Source: Favolaschia claudopus
Taxonomy: Eukaryota > Basidiomycota > Agaricomycetes > Agaricales > Mycenaceae
NCBI GenBank assembly: GCA_037176885.1
Contig: JAWWNJ010000004.1
Span: 1,426,001-1,490,000 of the forward strand
Length of the DNA stretch: 64,000 bases
Direction: 5' to 3'
The position numbers and the translations under genes were made by a program. Numbering within the stretch: the first letter of the stretch is position 1; the number at the start of each line of letters is the position of its first letter. Of this stretch, positions 22,897-33,089 are shown piece after piece. The notes under the pieces were generated by a model. The model worked only from the letters and a program-made list of their open reading frames with translations. It was not told the origin of the DNA and ran no database searches.

Positions 22897-25376
22897 ATGG
22901 CGCCCCCTCAAATATACACCTCGCCCTATCCCTCCCATCCAATTCGGTCCACCTCCGTCTGGACGCGTCTCTTCGCTTCCCGCGATGCTTCTGCTGATGT
23001 CGGCGGCTATCCCGGTTCTCTCCCAGCTTTTATCGACGCCGACTCTGGTGCAACAATAACGCGCGCCCAGCTCGTCCATCTCACCCTCTCCTTCGCCTAT
23101 GGCCTCAAACACCACCCCAACACGTCCCCTGTCGCCACACGGGGCAGCACAGTCCTCATCTTTTCGCCAAACTCTCTTGCATGGCCCGTCGTGTTGTTTG
23201 GATGTACGTAGGCCTTGGTTACCCATGCATGTCAACTGACAGCAGCGCGACTTCAGCGGTGGCTGCCGGCCTCAGATGCACCCTCGCGAATTCCGCGTAT
23301 ACGCGTACCGAGTTGGCATTTCAGTACAGCGACAGCGGGGCTACGTTGATTATGACGACTGAAGACGGTCTGAGCGTTGTGCAAGAAATGTTCGCTGAGA
23401 TTGGAATCGCGAAGGAGGATGCCGCGAAGAGGATCATCGTTCTCAGCAAAGATTTGCGTTGGGCGGGCGGACCGAGCGCTCCTCGGAGTCCTGCCTCCAA
23501 TGGTCTTCTCAAGATGGAAGATTTGCTTGACAGAGGGAAACTTGACCAAGAGGAAAAGTTTGAAGGGTCCGATGCACTTGAGACCCTTTACATTTGCTAC
23601 AGCTCTGTGTGTATTGAGCGATCGGGTTTGATTCTTTGCTCATTCTCGTCATAGGGTACGACAGGAAAACCAAAGGTAAGCTGAGCCGCTGTTTCCCAAG
23701 TCTAAATACTCACCAAAGTCCCCAGGGTGTGGAGGTAATTCTTTGTTTTCTTATCACGTTCTGGCGACTCAACCAATCTATCAAGACGACGCACCAAAAT
23801 ATGACTACTCTTATCGACATTGTCAGCGCTCCATTCGACCTCAGAGCCAAGGGCACTGTCATGTTGGGAATATTACCTTTCTACCACATCTACGGTATGA
23901 GCTCGACCCCCCCCCAAGAAGAACCAGGCTAACCAAATTCCGTTTAGGGATCGCCAAGCTTGTACACGCGCCATTTTGTCAAGGCTGCCCAGTCGTAATC
24001 CAAACCAAATTCGAGCCGGAGAAATTTTGCTCTGTGATCCAGCGATTCCGAGTTACCCATGCTCTTGTCGTGCCGCCCGTCCTCGTTATCCTTGCCCGCC
24101 ATCCCGGTGAGTTAATTATCCTTGGGTTCACAACAAAAACAAAGTGCTCACTGAGCTGTTTGGCGAAGCTGTCGACCAGTATGATATGTCGACCGTGCGA
24201 TATCTGTTTTCTGGAGCGGCTCCGTTGGGGGCGCCTCTGGCTAAACAGGTCAAGGAACGGCTTCTTGCCAAGCGTGGGGGGCGCGGTGATTTGGTGATAA
24301 CGCAGGGTATGTTCTCATACATACTCCTTCAACAATAACACGTTTGCCGAGAGAGTTTGCTTGTAGGTTATGGGCTGACGGAGACTTCGCCCACAACGCA
24401 TATTCTAGAGGGCGCGGACTCGGATCGCAAAATGGGGAGCATTGGCAAGTTATTGCCTAATCTCGAGGCACGGCTCGTAGAAGACGACGAGGGTAAAGTC
24501 GACGCTGCGCCTGGGGAGCCGGGGGAGTTGTGGATACGAGGCAAGACTGTGATGAAGGTGATAACGATTTGTCTTGTGGTGCACTTTCTTGAATCTCTCA
24601 ACCCCTTCTCTAGGGATATTTGAACAACCCCAGTGCGACTGAAAATTCCATTACTCCTGACCGCTGGTTCAAGACTGGAGATGTTGCTGTACGAGACAAA
24701 GAAGGGTATTATTATATAGTTGGTGAGTTGAGCGGTTCCGTGAAAAACGTCATCTTAATTCTGTGTTAGATAGACGAAAGGAACTGATCAAATACAAGGC
24801 GAGTAGTCTTTCTAAATTCCGTCAACTCTGAAGCTGATTGTTCCGATACAGGGTTTCCAAGGTATCTCATGCTAGTTCTGAACGAGTCTCTCGCAAATAT
24901 CGACCACTCAATGCAGTGCCTCCTGCGGAGCTCGAGTCGGTGTTATTGTCGCATCCAGACATTGCGGATGCAGCCGTTATTGGACTGTACAGCGCTAAAG
25001 AGGCTACGGAGCTGCCAAGGTACGTTTTCGTCCACACATCTCGTTCGAAGAGGCGCTGAGCGTTCTATCTAGAGCGTACGTTGTGCACGCACATCTGGAA
25101 AAAGTCAAATCTGCCCAGGCCAAGGCTGAGTTTGCGAGGAGTGTTGTCAAGTGGATTGAGAGCAAAGTGGCGAGACACAAGTATTTGAGAGGAGGCGTAG
25201 GTGTCATCGAGATCATTCCGAAGAGGTAAGTGGATGGGTTTGTATTCGTGGTTGGCGACACGTCTGAGATGGTTTGCAGCGCGGCGGGGAAGATTCTACG
25301 ACGAGAACTTAGAGAGTTGGCGAAGAGGGAGGCTGAGCAAGGGGTTCTGGGTACGGAGGTCAAGGCCAGGCTTTGA
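22897..25376 (+). CDS. AMP-forming acyl-CoA ligase (4-coumarate-CoA ligase-like)
   Basis: Activates a carboxylic acid as acyl-AMP and then acyl-CoA. The start MAPPQIYTSPYP follows the CT-rich leader. Core motifs appear in order across short exons: TVLIFSPNSLAWPVVLFG, TELAFQYSDSGATLIMT, then the P-loop YSS/GTTGKPKG split by an intron. ILPFYHIYG, FEPEKFCSVIQRFRVTHALVVPPVL, VRYLFSGAAPLGAPLAKQV and GYGLTETSP follow. The C-terminal motifs are FKTGDVAVRDKEGYYYIVDRRKELIKYKG, VPPAELESVLLSHPDIADAAVIG, and the catalytic Lys motif SAAGKILRREL near the end. About nine introns are inferred. It resembles 4CL and peroxisomal acyl-CoA ligases, but the C-terminus (VKARL) is not a canonical SKL. The substrate is not determined. 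It is not adjacent to the PAL gene, which lies about 20 kb away. Confidence 0.88.
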
Positions 25377-26247
25377 TTGCGCGCAAGGAGCTCGAGGGTT
25401 CCTGAACAGTATTATTGGACACGGATTCTAGAGCATATAATTTACATTGGGTTAAGAACGGAACATGCACTATCACGCGTCGCTATGAATACTGAAAGGG
25501 AACAACATGACCTGGGAGGATCGTCAATAAGACTGCAGAATGGCAAGGAAATTCGAGAAAGTCAGAGGTGTCAAAAGTTTGGAGCACACCCTACTCGTAG
25601 TAGGTATTCGTCCATGAAGAAATTCAAAAAAGATCCAACGCATCATAAACGGCGAAGAGGAATCAGACGTACCAGCTTCAAAAGTCCAACCAAGAGGATG
25701 TAAGCGACGAACATCAAAGTTCTGGGAAGGAAAAAATTGGGGGTAACCGCGCCGAAAGAGAGTGAGCCCCATTGAGTTGAAGGCGCTGAGGCCGACAATC
25801 GTATAACTGTGTCTATGAGAAACAAAGTGCCCGACATTCGACAAACCACCCGAGCGACAGCATGCTCGTATCTTCGCATACTGGGCCTTGATCGAGTGGT
25901 TTATCTGCAGCTGGGCAACGGAGTGGCAGGACGGAGCAACAGTCTGTTGATTTACGGACACATGCAAAGTCGTTCCCGCCGTCCTCGGCCAGACCGACGT
26001 GCTTGGGGCCGGTTGCTTTCCATTGGTTGGACGAGGACAAGCTCCGTGTCTCCGGGGACTTTCCCCACAGCAGAGGATGAGAGTGTTTAGCTCTCTGTGC
26101 GTGAGCTGCGACAACGAATCTTCAATCGGCGCGGAAGTAAAGAAAAGTTGTGGAATTTTTTTTGATCAAATTTTATACGGCACTGAATTTGGCTCTGTTT
26201 TGACGTCAGCCCCATTTGAGCAGCGGTACCTCTTTGCGGACGCGTTC
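25377..26247. other. Intergenic, about 870 bases, no supported gene
   Basis: A minus-strand frame (25524-26114) is open and includes a hydrophobic patch (FVAYILLVGLLKL in an alternative frame). It lacks an ATG in good position, and no family is recognisable. The plus-strand right end is the promoter of the next gene. Confidence 0.35.
26201..26208 (+). promoter_or_regulatory. CRE-like palindrome TGACGTCA
   Basis: A perfect 8-bp palindrome, the classical ATF/CREB bZIP site, 40 bases before the start codon at 26248. Placement fits a regulatory site, but a single short match can occur by chance. Confidence 0.35.
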
Positions 26248-27299
26248 ATGTCGACGAGTCAGGCAACTCAATCCAAGACAAAGCAAGCTCCAAGACCCGC
26301 AAGTCTACTCTTTATCGTCGGTATAACATTCCGCTCACCTTGCCTTTAGGTTCTCTTCGCCAGTTTCCCAACCATCAAGGTTATTGAGCCGCCGAAAGGT
26401 ACACGTCCGATCCCGACAGTCCTGGGTTCCCAATATCGATTCCATTCACAGGCCGCTTTTCAACCTGCAACGACCAATGGTGCTTGACGTATTGCTCGCA
26501 AAACGTTAGCGGCCGTGTACACGGCAAAGCACCATGGTGTCGATCCGTCTGTATTCGCAAAGTCTTCTCGCATGAAGTGCGCAATATCCTCCAGTTTCAG
26601 AGTCACAGGGACATCGGTCCAGACGGAAGGGCACGATATCCTCTGCCGGCCGAGGGCCAGCCCATTCATCTCCCGCGATATCTCGGCGGAAAGTCTCTCG
26701 AAGATCCAGAACATGACAGAAAGGTCCCCGAGGATACAAAATATTGGGACGAGGGGTGGTATCTCTGGAAGACCACCAATTACCTCGGCGTCTTCAGTAG
26801 CATGGCTCAGATGCAGAACAATCTGGAAAAACAGAACAAGGTGGATGCGATGAAACAATCCAAGCGGAAGCTGTGGAAGGAATATCAAGAATTTCTCAAG
26901 TCTGGAGAGCCAGAAGTAGAGGAGAATAAATGGCTCGGTCGGGTTGTCCCGCCCAATTTCGGGCCAGATGCAGCGTGCGTTCGCCTCTCATCTTCTCTAT
27001 CCATATCATCAATGATTGCCTCCAGTCCGGACTCATTATTGGTGCCCCTTCCTCTGGAAACTGGCCCTCTCCTAGAACCCATATATCGAGTACTTGCTCC
27101 CGCGCAACATGCTTTACAACTAGTTCGCGAGGATCTCGCCGAGAGCCATTACCAGAAGTTTGCACGCCGGGCCTGGGACAAAGCTCAGACTGGCGATCCA
27201 TTCACTCTTGCCAGCCGTGCGGTCAGCTTTGGTTATGACCAATGGAAGAACTGGGGGAAAGGATCCGATGAGGACGACGACAAGGAGAAGGAGCCATAG
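26248..27299 (+). CDS. Conserved hypothetical protein
   Basis: I do not recognise the family. The start gives MSTSQATQSKTKQAPRPA. Exon 2 (about 26350-26448) reads VLFASFPTIKVIEPPKGTRP and continues to SQAAFQPATTNG. A later segment has KTLAAVYTAKHHGVDPSVFA. The C-terminal half is clear: YWDEGWYLWKTTNYLGVFSSMAQMQNNLEKQNK, SKRKLWKEYQEFLKSGEPE, KWLGRVVPPNFGPDA. It ends with a helical, charged part (VREDLAESHYQKFARRAWDKAQTGDPFTLASRA) and an acidic tail. The three segments lie in different frames, so at least three introns are required; internal junctions are uncertain. Location and role are unknown. Confidence 0.6.
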
Positions 27300-27599
27300 G
27301 ATTTTTGTGTTAAGGACCCTCAAACTACCACCCATTCATTTGTAACCTTACCACGCACTTATTATCGTATCTCTCTTAGAGCTTGCGTACCATGGAATGT
27401 ACTTGAATATTAATGCACCCCTTGTATCAGCAAGCTTTTCGTCGATTTGAGCCTTGATCTAGTGCTTTCCGTTACGTTCTTCCGGTCTTCGAGCCAACGT
27501 GACTTGCAGTCAGCTTTGTCACTGTCCATCGCGTCTTATAATGCAACCCACATCTCGCTCCCTTCCATCCTCTTCGCCTGCCTTCGAACCCTCTAAACA

Positions 27600-28535
27600 A
27601 TGGCGTCCAAGAACGCACCGGTCGATATCCAAAACGTGAAACAATGGAACGAAAGCCTACGAGGCGCAACGGCAGCTGGAATGACTGTTCTCGTCGATTT
27701 TCATGCCCAGTGGTGTCAACCTTGTAAGGTATAGTGTTTCTCAAGACGCGACTTTTCTGGCGTGCTCAGTAGACCCTCGTTCGTTCGGCGCGCAGGCCAT
27801 CGCCCCGCGATTCGCCCAACTCGCTTCACAAAACCCCCACATTCGATTCCTTCGCGTGGATGTCGATGCGCAGCAAGCCATCGCCGCGAAATACCAGGTC
27901 ACTGCTATGCCCACGTTTTATGCTATCAAGGCGGGGAAGCCTGTCGATATGGTTCTGCTGTTTCTTTAGCTTGAAACTTGTAATTCAAACTGACTTGACT
28001 CTGTGGATTGGTCAGATACGAGGTGCTGATCCGCAAGGAATAGCGCGTCTCGTACTACAGCATGGTGGCCCGAATCCTCCTGTTCCTCCACTTCCTGAAG
28101 AAGCAGAGGCGGCGAAAGTCGCAGGAAATGTGTGTCCATATATATCTCATCCTCGAAAATCAAAAATCAATCTTGCTAATTTACTTGCAGGCCTTTTACA
28201 AAGACGCAAAGTACGCCGAGGCCATCGAAGAATACACCAAAGCTATTTCAATTGCTCCCAATTCCGGAGCCCTATACGGAAATCGCTCAATAGCATACCT
28301 GAAATCCGCGCCCCCGAATCCCGAACTCGCTTTGGCTGACGCGCAGAAGGCGACCGAGGTAGAGCCGAAGTGGGGGAAGGGATATGCGAGATTGGGAGAG
28401 GCGCTTCAGGCTGTAGAAAAAGATGAGGAAGCGGTGAAGGCGTTTGAGACGGCGGTGGAGCTCTCGCAGGGGCTGGCTAAGAATGAGGCGAAGCAGAAAT
28501 TGGAGGTGGTAAAGAAGAAGTTGGGTTGGCATTGA
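27600..28535 (+). CDS. Thioredoxin-TPR fusion protein, likely HSP70/HSP90 co-chaperone
   Basis: N-terminal thioredoxin domain: MASKNAPVDIQNVKQWNESL, TVLVDFHAQWCQPCK (active-site CxxC), AIAPRFAQLASQ, FLRVDVDAQQAIAAKYQVTAMPTF with the cis-Pro. After a Pro-rich linker (GPNPPVPPLPEEAEAAK) come TPR repeats: KVAGNAFYKDAKYAEAIEEYTKAISIAP, ALYGNRSIAYLK, ALADAQKATEVEPKWGKGYARLGEALQAVEKDEEAVKAFETAVEL. The TPR block has every residue of the dicarboxylate clamp: Lys and Asn in K-x3-N, the Asn of GNRS, and Lys and Arg in GKGYAR. That clamp binds the EEVD tails of HSP70/HSP90. Introns lie after WCQPCK, after the cis-Pro segment, and within GN/AFY; the last is GTGTGT..TTGCAG. The start is the only ATG upstream in frame. 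Confidence 0.87.
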
Positions 28536-28862
28536 GTTTTTTTTTCTTCTTCTGTGCTTTCGTGCTTTCTGTATTGGTATTGCTCGTCGTGTATAGATCT
28601 AATTTTCTGTGCTGAGACTCCTGGCCTCAGCTGCTTTCCGGATGAGGCACTTTCGCGCGGAATCTTCGTATCGTGGATAAATGAAACGCTGTATTTGCTA
28701 CTCAGCAGTTGAGCAGATTTGCATAGAGAGTTGGGACGCTCTCAAGTCACTTTTCCGAAGTTATATAACAAATTACGAATACAGCTTGACTGGTATTACT
28801 TGAGTACGGTATGAGATTAACAATAGAAATAACATAGTCCATAGTCTAATATGCGAACTGTT
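28536..28862. other. Convergent intergenic region, no gene seen
   Basis: 327 bases between the stop codons of two converging genes. T- and A-rich, presumably two 3' UTRs. Confidence 0.5.
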
Positions 28863-31179
28863 CTAGAAATCCCACTATATGGAGACTGTGAGCACCGTGT
28901 TAGGAATGTGAAATCAAACAACATACCAAAGTGCCAAACACTGTATGAAGACTATTAGCACTGTCCTGCAAATGGGAATTCGAACAACAGACCTGGGATA
29001 CCTTCGCGCTTACATCCTTCCATCATCTCAGTGTTGCCTCCGAGGTTGGAAGTGATGAAGACAACCTCGGCTCCCCACGAAATGTAACACTCTTTTAGCA
29101 GTTTCATGACGTCGGGCCTTCCTCCTGGGAAGCGAGCTGAGCAACTTTCAGATGTGCCTGAGACAGAACGAACCTCGCTCCTTCGAGTCCCAAAGTGTGA
29201 ACTGCTCCGGCGGCAAATTGTCGTGAATCAACGACGCGATAGTCTTTCCGAAAGTTTTTTCTTGACTAGACCCCATCCATATTAGATACCAGTTGGGACT
29301 CTGTGTCACGACGATTGTTAGCGAGCACACAAAATTATTCTGGGCCACTGCTACCTGTAAACATGTCGAGAGAGCGGCGCCGATTCCGGTCCCGGTGCAG
29401 ACACGAATCCCCCGCTTGTAGAGAGTGCTGGTATTGGAAACGCCGGCAAACTGGTCAGATGGTCAAATGTCAACCTTAAACGATGATTCTGGCGAAGTAT
29501 CACCCACCTTGAGTTGCCGTGTCCAGAGATGCGTCGGCGGACCTGTTCCCATTTTTAAGATCATGTAGAAGATCACACAAGTGGATTCTTACGATCAACA
29601 AGCGACTGGGTGAAATCGCCTTGCACGCCGCATATCAAATAGTGTTCATTTGATTTGCGACCTTTTCTGTATGAAGCATTCAGGCTGGGTCTAGACAACT
29701 CGCGGAGTCGGACGGACGATATAGTTCCAAACGCGTGATACTCCAACAGCCCAGATCCACGGCTTATCCTCGATAGCAAGCCTTGTTGCATACCGCGTTC
29801 GAAGCGGATGATAGCGACCTTTGGCGATGGCTAGACGAAGGTTGAACAGAATTCTGCCGACAGAGGAAAGACGACATACAACTTCAACCGTGACAGGTAC
29901 TTTTCGTACGGTGAGCCATGGAAGGATGACACTGAGGAAGGTATCAGCACTTTCGGAATTAGTTCGGGGACGATTATAGTCAATCTCACAAAATCGACAT
30001 CCCAACGACGAACCAAAAATCCTGCTGCCGGATGAAATGCATGCCGTCTGCATGCCAGCTACGAGTTGTCGGATTGTATGAGTCGCCGAGAATGACAAAG
30101 AGCCACGCTACAAGAATCAGGTTCGATTGTTCGGAAGATATTCAAATCCCACTCACTCATCAACAAGCCGAACCTGATGAAGTTTGGTAAGCTGCGTATC
30201 GCTGAGCAATTAAATTGACCTACCAGCCGACCAGACGGTGATAGCCTTCGAAAACACTGGAAGATGGTCAATCAAGAGCAGGCGTGAATACCGAACATCT
30301 TACTTGTGATGCGCCTCGCGCACCCAGGGAAACTACAAAAAACGTGAGTGGTTGTATAACGAATCTGACGGGAAAAGCATACGGCAGAAGCAATAGATAC
30401 GAATATAGCTGCACTAGTGATGACTCCCGCAGCAATGATCGAGGCCGGAAAATGTTGATAATTGACGAAGATCATGACGATACGGAATATGAGCCAAGCG
30501 GCACCGGAGGTCGCGCAGCCGCTATGTATGCCTCCCAGGTGCTGAGATTTTTTTCAATACCGTAACTTTAAGAAAGAAGAGGGAAATACCTGAAGCGTTG
30601 ACGTGCAGGCCAAACGAAACCACAGAGGTGGCCACTATTGCCTTAAGTATAGTGTTCGCTTCCTAGCACCAATTACTCACTTTCGCGAATAGCGTGTTGA
30701 CAATGAGGTAGAGAAGACGAGCAAAGCATTCATTCCTCATCAAGATAGCACACTGCAAATTTCCCAGGACAAATGCACCGGTATAGTGTCTTGGGTACTG
30801 CCATTTACCGGTCGCAGCAAGAATGAGACCAATGAGATTTAGAGTCACGGTGAGGGTGTAAAATTTCCTATTCGAAGTTAATTATGGGGAAGGCAAACCC
30901 GAAGAATAGACGGTACCTATAAGTATTGAACCACAAACGGAAACGAATCATACGGCCAGCCCTGGTTTTAGGCTTGGACTTGGCAAGAGGAAGAAGTTCT
31001 TTCGGCATGGCTTGCACCAGAGTTATCGTGCTGATTTCCTGCTTGGGAGTACCGGTAGGTGGTGAACCAGAGGTAACCAATGTGCTATCACTCTCTTGAG
31101 CAGTCGAAAGAGAGGCCGGCCGAGGAGGAGCTGGCACGATGATTCCTTTCTCGACATCGGGAGTGAAGCGAGCGGACAT
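28863..31179 (-). CDS. Polytopic membrane protein with NAD(P)-binding C-terminus (related to the TmpL / NRPS-like C-terminal half)
   Basis: MSARFTPDVEKGIIVP opens a Pro/Ser-rich cytosolic leader. Then come KSKPKTRAGRMIRFRLWFNTYR and hydrophobic spans (KFYTLTVTLNLIGLILAATG, YTGAFVLGNLQCAILMRNE, GGIHSGCATSGAAWLIFRIVMIF, IIAAGVITSAAIFVSI). Next are ILPWLTVRKVPVTVE, MQQGLLSRISR, EYHAFGTIS and HYLICGVQGDFT. The end has KRGIRVCTGTGIGAALSTCLQSPNWYLIWMGS, LTLWDSKERGGRPDVMKLLKE, AEVVFITSNLGGNTEMMEGC and VFGTLWDF. The GTGIGA loop and the tail resemble the ferredoxin-reductase-like end of fungal TmpL and some adenylating reductases; here it stands alone without an adenylation domain. About ten short introns are needed; the last exon codes only WDF. 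The role may be redox-linked, but this is inference. Confidence 0.75.
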
Positions 31180-33089
31180 GGTGGTGGGTTTCGGGATTCT
31201 GACCGAGAGGAGAACAACAAATTACCTGAAGGATAGTGCTCGGTGGAAACTAGAAGGGCGCAGACTACGAGATTAAATATCGAGAAACGGAGTGAACCAG
31301 GCTGTTGCGAAATCTGTAAGGGGAATGCAGGAAAAATCTTATCACAGAGGAAACGCCGAGAAGCAGTGGGGGGACAGTGTGCGTCATCCGAAGTTCTACA
31401 ATCCCGTTAATTTGCCTGAATGTCGCTGTGCATCTGACAGGTTCGGGCGTGTATTAAGGACTGAAACTGCGGGATTGAGTCGACAGTGTCCGAGTCCTAT
31501 AGGATTGGACATGGCACTGATAGTTCCTTCTCATGGATGGCGTGCCGCTCCCGTGCCAAGGTACACGATTCCGAAAGATTCACAAGCGATTCGAGCGGCG
31601 ATCAAGATGTATGGAAAGAACGACGAATGAATATTGTCGGGATAAAAACAGCATCAGAACCAAGGATCTTCAAGTCTCTAGATAGAGCGACTTGTCCAAA
31701 GATAAGCACAAGCAAAGACGTCATTTCTTTTCTTGCCGCCGAGCCTCTACTCTGCCTTCAGGGCTTCATCCATCGCACGATATCGGTCCCTGTTAGGATG
31801 GTTTGAACATCGGCGCCGTCAGAATCATGAGGGCGTCCCCGCGAGATAAGAGCCCCGCAAACAAGGCTAGAACAACCGAGACCATGAAAAAACGGCGATG
31901 GCAAGTCCGAGCTGAGACTGGAGTTGACTCGACACTTCCTGGACTCGGATTAATCTGCACAAATTGTGCGTGTGGGGTCGAACGCAGTTGTCAATCGGTG
32001 AAACTCGGAGGATTTGCAGACAGACGGCTTGCATTGCGTGGGTGTCGGCTTTGTCGCAGCACAGTGAGTGCCTGTATCTCTCCAGAGTTTCAGGTCAGTG
32101 TTGTGAAGAGGCATTGAGCTCTAACTTCAAATATAGCCAAACAACCGCCATGCGTCCGCATTTGGAAATTTTGAACTCAACCATGTTTCGAGCCAACATA
32201 GTGTACACTCGGCTACCGAAGCTTTGCCGCATGTGCGTATATTGATTATCTGTAATGAATTTGCGAAAGAGTTACGATGCTTTCCGAACTGGGATGGTGC
32301 GAGTTGAATGTAAAACCGCTTGGTGCGGACAAACTTTCCGATGTCCGACGTCCAGAGCAGACCTGTCGTTTCATCGTTCAACACTGCATCCGCCGAGTCG
32401 ACAGCGATGAAATTGTACAAAAATACCCATTGTACAGCTCTATCTAAAACGGAAGCAGAGCTACAGGGCATTTTTACAGAAAAAGCATAAGGTACGCACC
32501 GAGCCCCAGGTATTTTTGAAGCTCCCGCCATGTCGCCGTTGTTTTGGCCGACTCAACTCTCCACCCAGCTCCACCAGGAATAAATGAAAAGGTTCCGCGG
32601 ATCGCCAAGATGCAGAGTATCGGGATACCCATGGAGGAGTGTACCTACCTCAACCAAAACGGGAGGCTAGCTCAGGCTATATTGCAACGATGCTACACCC
32701 TCAATTGCTGTCCACGCTGCGCATGCCCAAGCATCTAAACTTCCCATGGCCCCCCGTGTAACCGTGCGTATTCACTGCGGCTGCAGGTTGCATGTTTGCG
32801 GATGCTCAGGTCCGTGTTACAGATGATTTCGCAGAGGGTAGAATGTCAGCTCGGGCTGGAGTACAGATGTCGCCGACTCAGAAGCTGAGCGCTGAACGCT
32901 GGCCACTGGAGTCTGGCATCAAGGGAAGGGATGACCGATGTCGGAGATGGGCCGAATGCCGATAAAGCCGAATGAGGTTTACGTCACAGAAAATTTCACG
33001 CGTCGCGCGAGTCCGAGTCATCGGCTAATTTTCAGAGTTGAACGCTTCTCACTCACAGCCGCTCTCCATCTGGAGGCCTGGCGGTCAAC
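31180..33089. other. Intergenic region of 1.9 kb with a possible decayed gene
   Basis: The longest gene-free stretch outside the transposon. Its right end is the CPS promoter side. The middle (31640-32531) has protein-like minus-strand pieces, listed separately. The rest shows no coding signal. Confidence 0.4.
31790..32531 (-). pseudogene. Possible unrecognised or decayed gene
   Basis: A minus-strand frame begins MAGASKIPG and contains a GTGCGT..TGTAG intron-like stretch. It continues SASVLDRAVQWVFLYNFIAVDSADAVLNDETTGLLWTSDIGKFVRTKRFYIQLAPSQFGKH, which looks like real protein. After that the frames fragment: RVYTMLARNMVEFKISKCGRMAVVWLYL is in another frame, and about 250 bases later a hydrophobic end reads FFMVSVVLALFAGLLSRGDA. 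I cannot join them cleanly with splice sites. It may be a gene with many introns, an expressed short protein, or a remnant. Family unknown. Confidence 0.25.

Noticed and set aside
22774..23235. Minus-strand Gly/Arg/Asp-rich ORF
   Set aside because: Antisense of the first ligase exon and its CT-rich leader; composition is explained by that.
25524..26114. Minus-strand ORF of 196 codons with a hydrophobic patch
   Set aside because: No ATG start, the hydrophobic part is in another frame, and no family match comes to mind. Left as intergenic.
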